Assembly (NCBI GenBank): GCA_002753335.1
Contig: PEAD01000004.1
Coordinates: 21,269 to 85,268 of the forward strand
DNA from: Nitrospirae bacterium MYbin3
GTDB lineage: Bacteria; Nitrospirota; Thermodesulfovibrionia; Thermodesulfovibrionales; Dissulfurispiraceae
Length of the DNA stretch: 64,000 bases
Reading direction: 5' to 3'
Shown here in pieces: positions 9,036-18,198 of the stretch; the stretch's first letter is position 1, and each line of letters opens with the position of its first letter. Position numbers and translations under genes: made by a program. The notes beneath the pieces are model-generated. The model made no database searches. It saw only the letters and a program-made list of their open reading frames with translations, and was not told where the DNA came from.

Positions 9036-10845
9036 GATAATTGCCGAAATAGCCAACGCACATCAAGGCAATCCTGAAACTGCTCTCGAACTGGCGCGCG
9101 CAGCTGTTGCTTCAGGTGCAGACGCAGTGAAGTTCCAGATATATTTCGCCGGGGAGTTCTTGACCCTGAAGCATCCCCGCTACGAACATTTCAAACGTCA
9201 GGCCTTTTCCGAAGAGGTCTGGGAGACGCTTATATGTGAAACAAAAAAGACGGGAGTCTCTGTATACGCAGACATTTTTGGTCTGCAAGCCTTGGCAGTG
9301 GCTATCAGTAACAATATTGACGGGTTCAAGGTGCACTCCTCCGACCTATCCAACACCAGACTTCTCAAGCGTCTTTCCGAGCAGAAAAGGAAGGTCTTCC
9401 TTGCAACAGGAGGGAGTACCTTACCCGAGATTAAATATGCTGTTGACTGCATAGTACCAAATGATAAGTCTGCAGAGGTCGTTCTGTTGCACGGCTTTCA
9501 GGCATATCCAACCATGGTTGAGGATTCTGTTCTTTCAAGACTGCGTACTCTTTCGGAATGTTTCGGTGACCGACATAAGATTGGATATTCAGATCATGTT
9601 GATGCAGATGATCGCTTCGCAGTTATTCTGCCTCTAATGGCAATCCCTTATGGTATTTCCTGTATCGAGAAGCATCTGACTTTTCACCGTGGGCACAAGG
9701 GTGTGGACTACTATTCATCGTTCGAACCGGCGGAGTTTGGAGAGTTTGTAGCTGACGTGCGGATTGCTGAGAAGGCTGTAGGAGAGAACCCGCTGTTATT
9801 TGCCGAATCCGAACGGCGGTATAGGGATACTGTGAAAAAGGCATGGGTGGCGGTCGGGGACATGAAACAGGGCGATCATATTTGCGACTCCGATATTCTG
9901 ATGAAACGGACCTCCGAAGGTGTGCCGTCGGCATTTTACGAAAATATTATAGGTAAGGAAATTAAGTTGCCGCTGGCTGCGGAAGATCAGATACTGGGCA
10001 CTCATGTGTCCTCCAAGGTGCTTGCAATTATAGTCGCACGTATGAGTTCATCGCGCCTGAAAGGCAAGGCAACTATTGATATCAACGGCAAGCCGGCGAT
10101 CTCTCATCTTTTTCAACGGGTACGGATATGCGTAGAAAAGGGCCTAATACATTCTGTGGCCTTTTGCACCACTCAGGACCCCTCTGATGGCGTACTGGCA
10201 TCCATTGCTGAAGGCTTTGGTTTTAAGGTTTACAAGGGGTCGCTTGAGAATGTACTTTCAAGGATGATGCTTGCTGTGGATGACCACCCCGACCACTCTC
10301 TGATTCTGCGTATTACAGGGGATGATCTTCTAATGGACAGTGAGTATCTATTCAAGACTTTGGAATATCACCTGAAAATGAACGCTGACTATACCGATGC
10401 CAAACAACTTCCCTCAGGAGTTGAAGTGGAGGTCTTTAACTCTGCTGTACTGAAACTGATCAGCAGGTTCTCAAAAAATCCGGACGGCACCGAGTACCTG
10501 ACGAATTATGTTCAAAACAACCGTGACCAATTTAATGTAGCTAGCCTTACTGTAGCCCCGAGGCATGCCAAGAATTTCCGTCTGACTCTTGATACAGAGG
10601 AGGACTATATTGTCATAAAGACCCTGCTTGCACAGATGAAGGCGGAGGGGAAAGAATACACCTACACGCTCGACGACATCGTTGATTATTTCGAGAAGAA
10701 TCCGCAGGCCATGGATGTCAATAGTCTTGTCCGGCAACGTTCCGCACCGCTAACCGTTAAGACTGATATCGATTGGGAGTCCTTCTGTAAGGCGGATATA
10801 TGTAAGCTTCTTTATGGCAATACCGAGAACCCACCGGACAGGTGA
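9028..10845 (+). CDS. NeuB-type nonulosonate synthase fused to SAF and SpsF-like cytidylyltransferase domains
   Basis: A 605-residue, GTG-started fusion. Residues 1-270 are a NeuB TIM barrel, which condenses phosphoenolpyruvate with an acylated amino sugar: AEIANAHQG, GADAVKFQIY, GYSDH at 186-190, IEKHLTF and the SSFEPAEF segment. Residues about 275-328 are the SAF domain (GVPSAFYENIIGKEIKLPL). Residues 331-560 are an SpsF-like nucleotidyltransferase beginning IIVARMSSSRLKGKA. In most bacteria synthase and activating enzyme are separate proteins; here one chain could make and activate a sugar acid, or the second domain may handle another substrate. It overlaps the radical SAM gene by 8 bases. 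Confidence 0.88.
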   Translation: MIEIIAEIANAHQGNPETALELARAAVASGADAVKFQIYFAGEFLTLKHPRYEHFKRQAFSEEVWETLICETKKTGVSVYADIFGLQALAVAISNNIDGFKVHSSDLSNTRLLKRLSEQKRKVFLATGGSTLPEIKYAVDCIVPNDKSAEVVLLHGFQAYPTMVEDSVLSRLRTLSECFGDRHKIGYSDHVDADDRFAVILPLMAIPYGISCIEKHLTFHRGHKGVDYYSSFEPAEFGEFVADVRIAEKAVGENPLLFAESERRYRDTVKKAWVAVGDMKQGDHICDSDILMKRTSEGVPSAFYENIIGKEIKLPLAAEDQILGTHVSSKVLAIIVARMSSSRLKGKATIDINGKPAISHLFQRVRICVEKGLIHSVAFCTTQDPSDGVLASIAEGFGFKVYKGSLENVLSRMMLAVDDHPDHSLILRITGDDLLMDSEYLFKTLEYHLKMNADYTDAKQLPSGVEVEVFNSAVLKLISRFSKNPDGTEYLTNYVQNNRDQFNVASLTVAPRHAKNFRLTLDTEEDYIVIKTLLAQMKAEGKEYTYTLDDIVDYFEKNPQAMDVNSLVRQRSAPLTVKTDIDWESFCKADICKLLYGNTENPPDR

Positions 10846-10875
10846 GCAGTCTAAAAAAATATTGGAGGAACATTT

Positions 10876-11559
10876 ATGTTATTTATTGCTGAAATAGGTC
10901 TTAATCACAACGGGAACTTCAGTCTTGCATATGAAATGATCAAACAGGCAAAGCAGGCGGGGGCTGATATCGCCAAATTCCAGTTGGGTTGGAGATGCAA
11001 GGAGGGAGAAATAAACAACATAACACCTGACATCCTACGCAAACTTAAGCAGTGGTGCGACTTTTTTGAGATAGAGTTTATGGTTTCAATCATAACCCCA
11101 GAGGCTTACGAAATGGTGCGAGAAATAGATTTTAAGACCTACAAAATCGCATCCCGGACCCTGAAAGATGACTTACCGCTTGTGAAGCGTATCGTTGCCG
11201 AAGGGAAAGATACCATAGTATCTCTCGGCATGTGGGATGGCGCCAATTTGCCGTTCACAAATGATAACGTGAAGTATCTGTGGTGCAAATCCAAATATCC
11301 TACTGAACCGTGGGATTTGTTGGATTTTCCAAAGGACTTTCGGTCCGGCCGGTTTTCCGGATATAGTGATCATAGTATCGGAATAGAACTACCGCTTCTT
11401 GCGATTACCAGGGGCGCAAAGATAATCGAAAAACATTTTACGCTCGACAAATCAGATACCACGATACGCGATCACGCACTAAGCGCAACGCCAGAGGAGT
11501 TTTCTACCATGGTGCGTCTAGGCAGGGATATATTTAAAAAGATCCTATTGGGAATCTGA
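10876..11559 (+). CDS. Short NeuB-like synthase lacking the SAF domain
   Basis: A 227-residue protein with good GGAGG at 10863-10867. It keeps the NeuB barrel landmarks: [10 protein letters not shown] at the N-terminus, [27 protein letters not shown] and [12 protein letters not shown]. Compared with full-length NeuB (about 340 residues) it lacks the C-terminal SAF domain that closes the active site in the swapped dimer, and some middle helices look shortened. It may be a diverged synthase for another sugar acid, an enzyme that borrows the SAF domain of its neighbour, or a catalytically reduced paralogue. It is the second NeuB-type gene in the island. Confidence 0.82.
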   Translation: MLFIAEIGLNHNGNFSLAYEMIKQAKQAGADIAKFQLGWRCKEGEINNITPDILRKLKQWCDFFEIEFMVSIITPEAYEMVREIDFKTYKIASRTLKDDLPLVKRIVAEGKDTIVSLGMWDGANLPFTNDNVKYLWCKSKYPTEPWDLLDFPKDFRSGRFSGYSDHSIGIELPLLAITRGAKIIEKHFTLDKSDTTIRDHALSATPEEFSTMVRLGRDIFKKILLGI

Positions 11560-11680
11560 AAGAACAAGGTGTATCTCAAATCCAGTAACAGTCTGTTTTC
11601 TCCTGATCATGAACCGATTCGGAAACAAGCCTTGATTACTACATGCCTCATAAGAAAGTTAAATTAACAGAACCGGTATT

Positions 11681-13633
11681 ATGAAAAAAAATACGCTTAT
11701 TTTGGCAGATAGGATCACTTTCCCAATATTCTGCCTCGTGCTGTTCAGTATTATTATGAAAAGGCCTATCAAGGTTCTTTGCGGAATTCTCCCGGCGCTT
11801 CGGTTGTCGCGATTATTTATTAACCACTGCCTAATGAGGGTCTGCGATATATCATTCGTCTATTATGACCACTTGGACCTTCACGGTAGCAACATACCTA
11901 AGGTGTTGATTGAGAGCTTCGGGGAACTAAAGGACAATATAAACGAGCGAAGTTTTCTTTTATGCGAGCAGATTTTCGAGCGGACAGTCGCGCCCTCTAG
12001 AACTTACCGGAATATTGCAGCCCTGTTCAACCACGACAGACGGGTGAACAATCTTTTCCGCAAGGCGCTGTTGTTGCATTACTGCAAAATCTATACGAGT
12101 CTTATTGAATGCGGAAGTCTGGTTGCGGCCCAGGCAGACGGCGGTTTTGGCCGGGTGTATTTGCTTGGGTCTAGGGACTATTTTAATGCATGTAAATGTT
12201 ATATAGAGACGTTTCGTCCCTTTTCGGTAGATGTGCATTTGCCTTTTAAGCGGTATTTCCTTATCTGGAACTGGTTGCTGGGTCTGGCTTTATCACTTGC
12301 GGTACCTGTGTACGTTTTGTCGACAATCCTTCGACGTCTTTCCAAAACTGCTAATATAAGCCCGGTAGCAAAGCCCATCTGGCTTTCGACAGGCATTAAT
12401 TATACTTTTCTGACAAATTTTTTTAGTGAAACTTCAGATGTTTATCGCAGCGCCTTTCATGTAAAGGACGCACTGTTTCTGCTTGAAGGCTCGGACAGCG
12501 GACAGATGTTGCGTTATTCCTCTGAGCGCGCCGTAGAGATCGTTAATGTGAAAAACACTCCTCTGTCTTTAAATTATATTGTCAATAATGTGATAAGACC
12601 TGTTTATTGTGGAACCTTTTTCAGACAGTTTTTGCTATCCTTGAGCGGAGAGGGAAACCTACTATACTGGAGAATCATGTATAAAGCTGTTACTGACAAG
12701 ATAAATTTCGAGACGCTTGCAAGAAGATATGGGGTGCGCATGTATCTGACTGCACGATTCAATGAAAACAATGCTGCTAAGGTCATGACCATTAATGCCT
12801 TTAAGGGGCAGGCGGTTGGTTTTCAGTTCGGGGATGTTGCTCACCCTTTGATGAACCTGTTTGTTAACGCGTATGCGAGTGTTAATCATTTTTTTATGTA
12901 CGGTGATGGTCTCACTGAGTTTAAGAAATGCGGACATATTATCGACTCGTTTCATCCGGTGGGTCTCGACAGGATGGACGCTTTTTTTAGATTTAAAGAA
13001 CAGGCAGGATTTTTGCGCCTAAAACATAATCCGGAGAAAGCTTTTGTGATTGTAGTATTTGGTCCTGCTTACAACGAAACACTGCCAAGACACCGTAATG
13101 TATTATCGTTTTATCATTCTGTCTTCGCAGCTTTTTTACAGGTGGTTGATCATAACGTTAAGTTCATAATAAAGGTACACAAAAAAAGCAGTATGGCGGA
13201 CGGTGAAGCTGATTTTCCCGAACTTGCTACGTTAATAGAGCTTTTTCGCGATCACCCCAAAGTGCATTATTGTTATTATGAAAATCCTTACGAACTTTTG
13301 GCTATAGCCGATATGGTTATAACGTGGTCCTCTTCTACAACAGGGTTGGAGGCTATTGCAGCCGGCAAACCTACTGTGTTTGTAGATCCCATGAAGTCGC
13401 GTTATCTTATATACGGTTCATTCCATCCGTCGCTGGTTGTGAGCGGGAAGAAAGATCTACAGAGGCTTGTGGACATGACCATAAAAGGCGAATATCCGGT
13501 TTCTCCTGAAGTTTATGAACGGATATTGCGTCTTTATTGCGCTCCTAATGACGGCCAAGCATTTCAACGTATTCTCGATATACTTATTGATCTTGATGTA
13601 CGGCAGTGGGCAAATACGGGAGATTTTAATTGA
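11681..13633 (+). CDS. Large GT-B-like surface-carbohydrate protein (650 aa)
   Basis: Preceded by a 121-base gap with no recognisable element and by no strong ribosome site. The N-terminal ~230 residues contain a likely membrane-associated stretch near 200-225 (a run of Leu/Ala/Val). The C-terminal part looks like a GT-B transferase: FVIVVFGPAYNE, FIIKVHKKSS (equivalent of the KPHP motif), then ADMVITWSSSTTGLEAIAAG and KPTVFVDP. Related in layout to the proteins at 6104 and 31714. Probably a glycosyl- or phosphotransferase of the glycan pathway, but the family could not be assigned firmly. The next gene overlaps its stop by 4 bases. Confidence 0.55.
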   Translation: MKKNTLILADRITFPIFCLVLFSIIMKRPIKVLCGILPALRLSRLFINHCLMRVCDISFVYYDHLDLHGSNIPKVLIESFGELKDNINERSFLLCEQIFERTVAPSRTYRNIAALFNHDRRVNNLFRKALLLHYCKIYTSLIECGSLVAAQADGGFGRVYLLGSRDYFNACKCYIETFRPFSVDVHLPFKRYFLIWNWLLGLALSLAVPVYVLSTILRRLSKTANISPVAKPIWLSTGINYTFLTNFFSETSDVYRSAFHVKDALFLLEGSDSGQMLRYSSERAVEIVNVKNTPLSLNYIVNNVIRPVYCGTFFRQFLLSLSGEGNLLYWRIMYKAVTDKINFETLARRYGVRMYLTARFNENNAAKVMTINAFKGQAVGFQFGDVAHPLMNLFVNAYASVNHFFMYGDGLTEFKKCGHIIDSFHPVGLDRMDAFFRFKEQAGFLRLKHNPEKAFVIVVFGPAYNETLPRHRNVLSFYHSVFAAFLQVVDHNVKFIIKVHKKSSMADGEADFPELATLIELFRDHPKVHYCYYENPYELLAIADMVITWSSSTTGLEAIAAGKPTVFVDPMKSRYLIYGSFHPSLVVSGKKDLQRLVDMTIKGEYPVSPEVYERILRLYCAPNDGQAFQRILDILIDLDVRQWANTGDFN

Positions 13634-14730
13634 AATTATTGGTGGCGGTTTCTTCGCCCGGACCTGCGGAGTCGTTGTCCCTTCTGGTCAAGGAGTTGCG
13701 AAGACGTGGTATCGAGACGGATCTCATAAATGTCTCCAACGATAATGGTGGGACTCTAAGATCCGACATTGTTTATCAAGGAGCACGCAGCATACTGAAG
13801 TCATCCGGGGTTGACTTTAAAGAAGCGGACAGTTTTGGTCCTCTTCCTGACTATTACAATGTATCGGTTGAATTTGCTGCAGGCCTTCTCGATCGCCTGC
13901 AGCCGGACAAGGTGCTTGTGGGAACCTATCGCGACCTAACGATGGAAAGGGTTACTCTTGAGGACGCCCTTATCGTTGCAGCGAGGATGGCCCGTATTCC
14001 TGTCTTTCAATTTGTCGATATGTGGGACAACTGGTTTCAGAAGAAAAAATTGTCTATAGAACCTGATGCTTTTTTAGTTCAAGATGGCATTACCGAGCGT
14101 CTGATTCGAAAACGCGGGGGGGGCTCGGGGACTTATAATATTGTCGGCAACCCATCTTTAGAGTGGTTTATCAGGACACGAACTACTCGGCAGAAACGTC
14201 TTTCTAAGGAGTTGTTCGGATTGGAAGGCAGGCGTGTAATAGCCTATTTTGGACAGTGTGCTCCTGTAAACAATGAAATATCGCTCGGGTGGGCTATGGA
14301 GGCTCTTGGAGCAAGCGATGTGCTTATCTTTTGCAAGCATCCGCGTGATGAGAGAGAGCTTGCAATGCGGTACAGGAACGACTCGCGTATGATAGAATTG
14401 CCTGTTTCCAGCGACGATATTCTTGATGTGACAGATATCTGTCTGACGCACACTTCTACAATGAGCATAAAAGCATCATTTTTGAAGATAAAAACCATCA
14501 ATATTATTCCGGCCGGTGAATGTGATGAGCTTCTAAGCGAATGTGGCGGGTATCCCCTTTCCTTGATGGGTGGATCGATACTGGTGCGTAGTTCAGGAGA
14601 GTTGCACGAGGCTTTGGCATCCGAGACTTTTCACTCTATAAACTTTGCTAGTTTTGTTGAAGAGACCAACACAGGTCATGCGATCGAGAAAATGACAGGG
14701 TTGCTTAGAACCCTATCTCATAATGCTTAG
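13630..14730 (+). CDS. GT-B-fold glycosyltransferase-like protein
   Basis: A TTG-started 366-residue protein whose start overlaps the previous stop (TTGA). The N-terminus MKLLVAVSSPGPAESLSLLV and the middle PDAFLVQDGITERLI and NIVGNPSLEWF follow the pattern of UDP-GlcNAc 2-epimerase/GT-B folds. The C-terminal IFCKHPRDERE and LTHTSTMSIKASFL correspond to the phosphate-binding and late helical motifs of this superfamily. The classic catalytic residues of hydrolysing 2-epimerases were not recognised, so a transferase role is favoured. The gene is in the same tight operon as the synthases. Confidence 0.5.
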   Translation: MKLLVAVSSPGPAESLSLLVKELRRRGIETDLINVSNDNGGTLRSDIVYQGARSILKSSGVDFKEADSFGPLPDYYNVSVEFAAGLLDRLQPDKVLVGTYRDLTMERVTLEDALIVAARMARIPVFQFVDMWDNWFQKKKLSIEPDAFLVQDGITERLIRKRGGGSGTYNIVGNPSLEWFIRTRTTRQKRLSKELFGLEGRRVIAYFGQCAPVNNEISLGWAMEALGASDVLIFCKHPRDERELAMRYRNDSRMIELPVSSDDILDVTDICLTHTSTMSIKASFLKIKTINIIPAGECDELLSECGGYPLSLMGGSILVRSSGELHEALASETFHSINFASFVEETNTGHAIEKMTGLLRTLSHNA

Positions 14731-14745
14731 AAAATGGAGGAAAAA

Positions 14746-15813
14746 ATGAAAGCATGCAAGGAAATCAAACACTCAACGCCTTCCGCAGATTGGCTGGGTG
14801 ACGACTTAAAGAGTTGGTCGCAAAGCATTCGTAACGGATTTGTGCGCGCGCACCTTTTGTTTGCGCTGCATGAAACCGGGGTATTCGAACTTTTGCGCAC
14901 AAGCAAGCCGCTGACAGTATCGCAAATAGCCCAGAGATGTTCTCTCGACGCGGCAATACTTGAGGGGGTTCTTAACTTTATGTACCATTCCGACAAGGTG
15001 CTGACAAAGGAAGGCAAGCGTTTTTCTCTAACGCAACAAGGTCTCGACTGGTTGTTCACCGATACAGTCCTGACCATGTCATATGGGCTGGTAGGCGCGG
15101 CCTCCTGCATATATATCGAGTTGGTTCCGGTCTTGCGTAAGGAGAAAACCTATGGTGTTGATTTTGTCCGGAGGGGAGATCTGGTTGCCAAGGGAAGTTA
15201 CTATACGAGTTCACAGAACTACCCGTGGATTATCGATGAAATGAAAAAATTGGGAGTCAAGGTTGTCGCAGATATGGGGTGCGGTGCGGCAAAGATACTA
15301 ATTGATTTCTGCACATTGGATGGTGATATTAAAGGGGTCGGCCTCGATATTTCAGGGGAGGCATTGCAGGAGGCGGCTGGCAATATAGAGAAGCAGGGGT
15401 TATCCGACAGGATAAGTCTGGTGGAGGCGGACATTTCTAAACCTAAGACTTATGCTCGCCGTTTGAAAGATGTGCAGGCGTTTAATGCTATCATGGTGCT
15501 GCATGAGTTTTTTCGCAACGGTGAAGATGCCGTCATAAAGCTTTTGCAGGATCTCAGAACTTATTTTCCCGGTCGCTACCTTTTCTTGGGAGAGCTGAAT
15601 CCCTTAACAGACGATGAGTATCAGGAAACTCCCCGGCCGGACAGGATTCATATCCTGTGCAACCAGTATATCACTCACTACATAACCGGAGGCAGGCCGC
15701 TGCTGACCAGAAAACAGGAGTGGCTCAGGATATTTAGAAAGGCTGGCATAAAGGTTGTAAAGGTAAAGGACGATTTCGGATCTCGGCTGGTAGAGTATGT
15801 GTTGCAGTTATAA
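14746..15813 (+). CDS. SAM-dependent O-methyltransferase with winged-helix N-terminus
   Basis: I choose ATG 14746, which has GGAGG at 14736-14740; an in-frame ATG at 14734 lies over that site. The ~355-residue protein has an N-terminal winged-helix dimerisation module (LTVSQIAQRCSLDAAILEG) as in small-molecule O-methyltransferases, then the SAM-binding VVADMGCGAAKILIDF and the acidic GVGLDIS strand end. A HEFFRNGEDAV segment follows. This architecture is better known from polyketide and aromatic tailoring enzymes than from glycan clusters. Methylation of a sugar hydroxyl or of its acyl substituent is the likely job. Confidence 0.78.
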   Translation: MKACKEIKHSTPSADWLGDDLKSWSQSIRNGFVRAHLLFALHETGVFELLRTSKPLTVSQIAQRCSLDAAILEGVLNFMYHSDKVLTKEGKRFSLTQQGLDWLFTDTVLTMSYGLVGAASCIYIELVPVLRKEKTYGVDFVRRGDLVAKGSYYTSSQNYPWIIDEMKKLGVKVVADMGCGAAKILIDFCTLDGDIKGVGLDISGEALQEAAGNIEKQGLSDRISLVEADISKPKTYARRLKDVQAFNAIMVLHEFFRNGEDAVIKLLQDLRTYFPGRYLFLGELNPLTDDEYQETPRPDRIHILCNQYITHYITGGRPLLTRKQEWLRIFRKAGIKVVKVKDDFGSRLVEYVLQL

Positions 15814-15884
15814 TTATATCGCGTATATCTATAGGACTGATTACGGTCCAGCTTATATTCGGGTTTCGTTAGCGATAAATAGCA

Positions 15885-17234
15885 ATGCCTAAGGTTACCG
15901 TATATATCCCGACACATAACCACGAACACTATGTGGAGCAGGCTATTGAGTCTGTATTGCGACAGAAGTTTAATGACTGGGAGCTTATTGTAATTGACGA
16001 CGGCTCCAATGATAACACCAGACGGATACTGGCCAACTATGAGCATAACCCGAAGATACACATAATTTTTCAGGAGAATAAAGGTCTTACCGTGACCAAT
16101 AATATAGCGCTGCGGGCATCCGCAGGCGATTATGTTATGAGGCTCGACGGCGATGATTTTCTAGATGAAAACATTCTACTGGTTCTCTCCAATGTGCTGG
16201 ATACGCATCCGGAAATAGGGCTGGTTTACCCGGATTGGTATGAGGTTAACGAGCATGGGGAAATGATGAATGTGATTAGAAGGAACAATGCGGGAGAGAC
16301 CTCTCTTTTCGACATTCCTGCTCATGGAGCATGCACTATGATAAGGAAATCATGTCTTCTGGATCTCGGCGGGTATAATGAGGATATAAAGTGCCAAGAT
16401 GGTTACGACCTATGGATAAGATTTATCGAGAAGTACAAAGTTTACAACGTAAATTGTCCATTGTTTTATTACCGTAAACATTCTGCCAACCTGACCAATG
16501 ACCATAAAAAGATTATTGATACCCGGGGGCGTATAAAGCGGGAATATGTCAGGCAGAAATACGAACAGATGCCACTCAAAGTGCTTGGTATCATACCGGT
16601 CAGGGGATATTCCGACAGTTATCTTGATTCATCGCTGCGCGAGTTGGCAGGCAAAAAGCTAATCGATTACACCATAGAAACCGCTCTGGGCACAAAGCTT
16701 CTTGATCGCGTTGTCCTGACCACAAATGACCCACAGGTACTCTCCTACACCGACCGCTATGAAGCCCTGACTAAAATTCAGCGGCCTGATGAACTGTGTA
16801 AAATCAACTCGAACATTTTCGGCACGCTGAATTTCGTACTAGACGAATTGCAGCGGGAAGGATACAATCCCGACGCCGTAGCCGTTCTTTATATTAACAG
16901 TCCTTTGAGAAAGAGCGGGCATATCGAAAAGGCTATTGACTCGATGATAATTTTCGATTCGGATTCGGTGATATCTGTGAGAGAGAGCCTGAGCAACTAC
17001 TACCAACACCACCAAACCGGCATGGTGCCTTTATTTAAAGAGCGCAAGCTGCGCTTGGAGCGGGATTCCCTTTATGCCGAGAACGGTGCGGTGTATCTTA
17101 TCAAGACGGAGTGTGTACGGGCGCAGAACTATGGGGAAAAAGTAGGGCACATTATCATGTTGAAGGAGGAGAGCATAAGGATTCATGACGATTTTGACTT
17201 TTGGATGGTAGAAAAAATAATCGAAAGGAGTTAG
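15885..17234 (+). CDS. GT2 glycosyltransferase fused to CMP-nonulosonate synthetase-like domain
   Basis: A 449-residue two-domain protein. Residues 1-220 are a GT-A family 2 transferase: VTVYIPTHNHEHYVEQAIES, VIDDGSNDNT, the DxD-type LDGDDF and a GGYNEDIKCQDGYDLW acceptor/catalytic segment. Residues about 230-449 are a NeuA-like cytidylyltransferase: LGIIPVRGYSDSYLDSS, LIDYTIETAL, LLDRVVLTTND, VLYINSPLRKSG and a C-terminal IRIHDDFDFWMVE. The RGGSK loop is altered to RGYSDS, so CTP chemistry may be changed or lost. A 71-base gap precedes it, containing a small hairpin at 15834-15849. The fusion suggests channelling from activation to transfer. Confidence 0.85.
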   Translation: MPKVTVYIPTHNHEHYVEQAIESVLRQKFNDWELIVIDDGSNDNTRRILANYEHNPKIHIIFQENKGLTVTNNIALRASAGDYVMRLDGDDFLDENILLVLSNVLDTHPEIGLVYPDWYEVNEHGEMMNVIRRNNAGETSLFDIPAHGACTMIRKSCLLDLGGYNEDIKCQDGYDLWIRFIEKYKVYNVNCPLFYYRKHSANLTNDHKKIIDTRGRIKREYVRQKYEQMPLKVLGIIPVRGYSDSYLDSSLRELAGKKLIDYTIETALGTKLLDRVVLTTNDPQVLSYTDRYEALTKIQRPDELCKINSNIFGTLNFVLDELQREGYNPDAVAVLYINSPLRKSGHIEKAIDSMIIFDSDSVISVRESLSNYYQHHQTGMVPLFKERKLRLERDSLYAENGAVYLIKTECVRAQNYGEKVGHIIMLKEESIRIHDDFDFWMVEKIIERS

Positions 17235-17237
17235 ATA

Positions 17238-18164
17238 ATGTTTTTAGTTAAAGGGAAAAAATATAATGCACAAGTGAGGTGTCACAGTTGTGATTCAGAC
17301 AAGTCAAAATACATTGCCTGTATTGGTGGTCATGATTATTTTATTTGTGTTGTTTGCGGACTAATTTTTTCTGATAATTTATCAGAGGAATCCTTTGATG
17401 CTATGTATAAACACAAGAACGAAACCGAGCAGGAGCTTATAGAACGGTTCCAGTCCAAATTAATCGTATCTTCCAAAAGGGCTAGATATCTATTTGGCCA
17501 TGTCACAGCAAATTTGAATTTAAAGGTATTAGATGTCGGATGTGGCGAAGGTTCTTTCTTATTCGCATTAAAAGAATATGGCATAGATGCGTATGGTGTT
17601 GAATCGAACATGATACAAGCTCGATATGGAATTGCAAAGCACCAGCTTAATATTCTTAATAGCTATTATGACAAGGCAAGTTTTGAACGCTCAACATTTG
17701 ATGTGATTACCTTTAATCGGGTCTTGGAACATATACCGGATGTTCACAAGACTTTAGAGACAGCAAGATATCATTTAAAAGACGGCGGGTTCCTTTTTAT
17801 TGATGTGCCTACTTATTGGAATAAAAATAAAGTTTTCATGAAAAATCAATGGGGGGGTGGGCATTTAAGATTGTATGATATTAATTCACTGAAATATCTT
17901 TTAGTTGAACGGCATTCATTTGAACTAATCCATGCGATTCCTTTTGTAGATTTTTATGGAAATTACAAACCGGGTTGTGCCTGTTTAGTGAAAAATAAGA
18001 CGGTCAGAAAAGACTCTGATAGGTTAGTAAAAAAAATCAGCCCTTTCAAAGCATTCCGTATAAAGTTGTCGATATTTTTGGGAAATCCAGTACTCAGAGT
18101 TAAGAAGATATTAATAAAATTACTGCCCCAACATATTATAGAAAGACTGAAGAAACTACGCTGA
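17238..18164 (+). CDS. Zinc-ribbon class I SAM-dependent methyltransferase
   Basis: A 308-residue protein with a four-cysteine N-terminal zinc ribbon (C15, C18, C37, C40), then the SAM-binding motif VLDVGCGEGSFLFAL and a post-motif RVLEHIPDVH typical of Methyltransf_11/23 enzymes. NQWGGGHLRLYD lies in the expected substrate region. The arrangement resembles C-methyltransferases of deoxysugars, although the family is broad. The gene is visibly AT-richer than its surroundings (hand count 112 G+C in 300 bases at 17521-17820), as is the next gene, which suggests the pair arrived together. Similar architecture occurs at 51120. Confidence 0.82.
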   Translation: MFLVKGKKYNAQVRCHSCDSDKSKYIACIGGHDYFICVVCGLIFSDNLSEESFDAMYKHKNETEQELIERFQSKLIVSSKRARYLFGHVTANLNLKVLDVGCGEGSFLFALKEYGIDAYGVESNMIQARYGIAKHQLNILNSYYDKASFERSTFDVITFNRVLEHIPDVHKTLETARYHLKDGGFLFIDVPTYWNKNKVFMKNQWGGGHLRLYDINSLKYLLVERHSFELIHAIPFVDFYGNYKPGCACLVKNKTVRKDSDRLVKKISPFKAFRIKLSIFLGNPVLRVKKILIKLLPQHIIERLKKLR

Positions 18165-18198
18165 ATATTGCTATTGAAATGATAGGAGGCAACCCACT

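Noticed and set aside
15834..15849. Hairpin GGACTG-ATTA-CGGTCC before the GT2 fusion gene as a terminator or attenuator
   Set aside because: Six pairs with one G-T wobble and no T-run; too weak to call. The TATAAT at 15809-15814 has no -35 partner.
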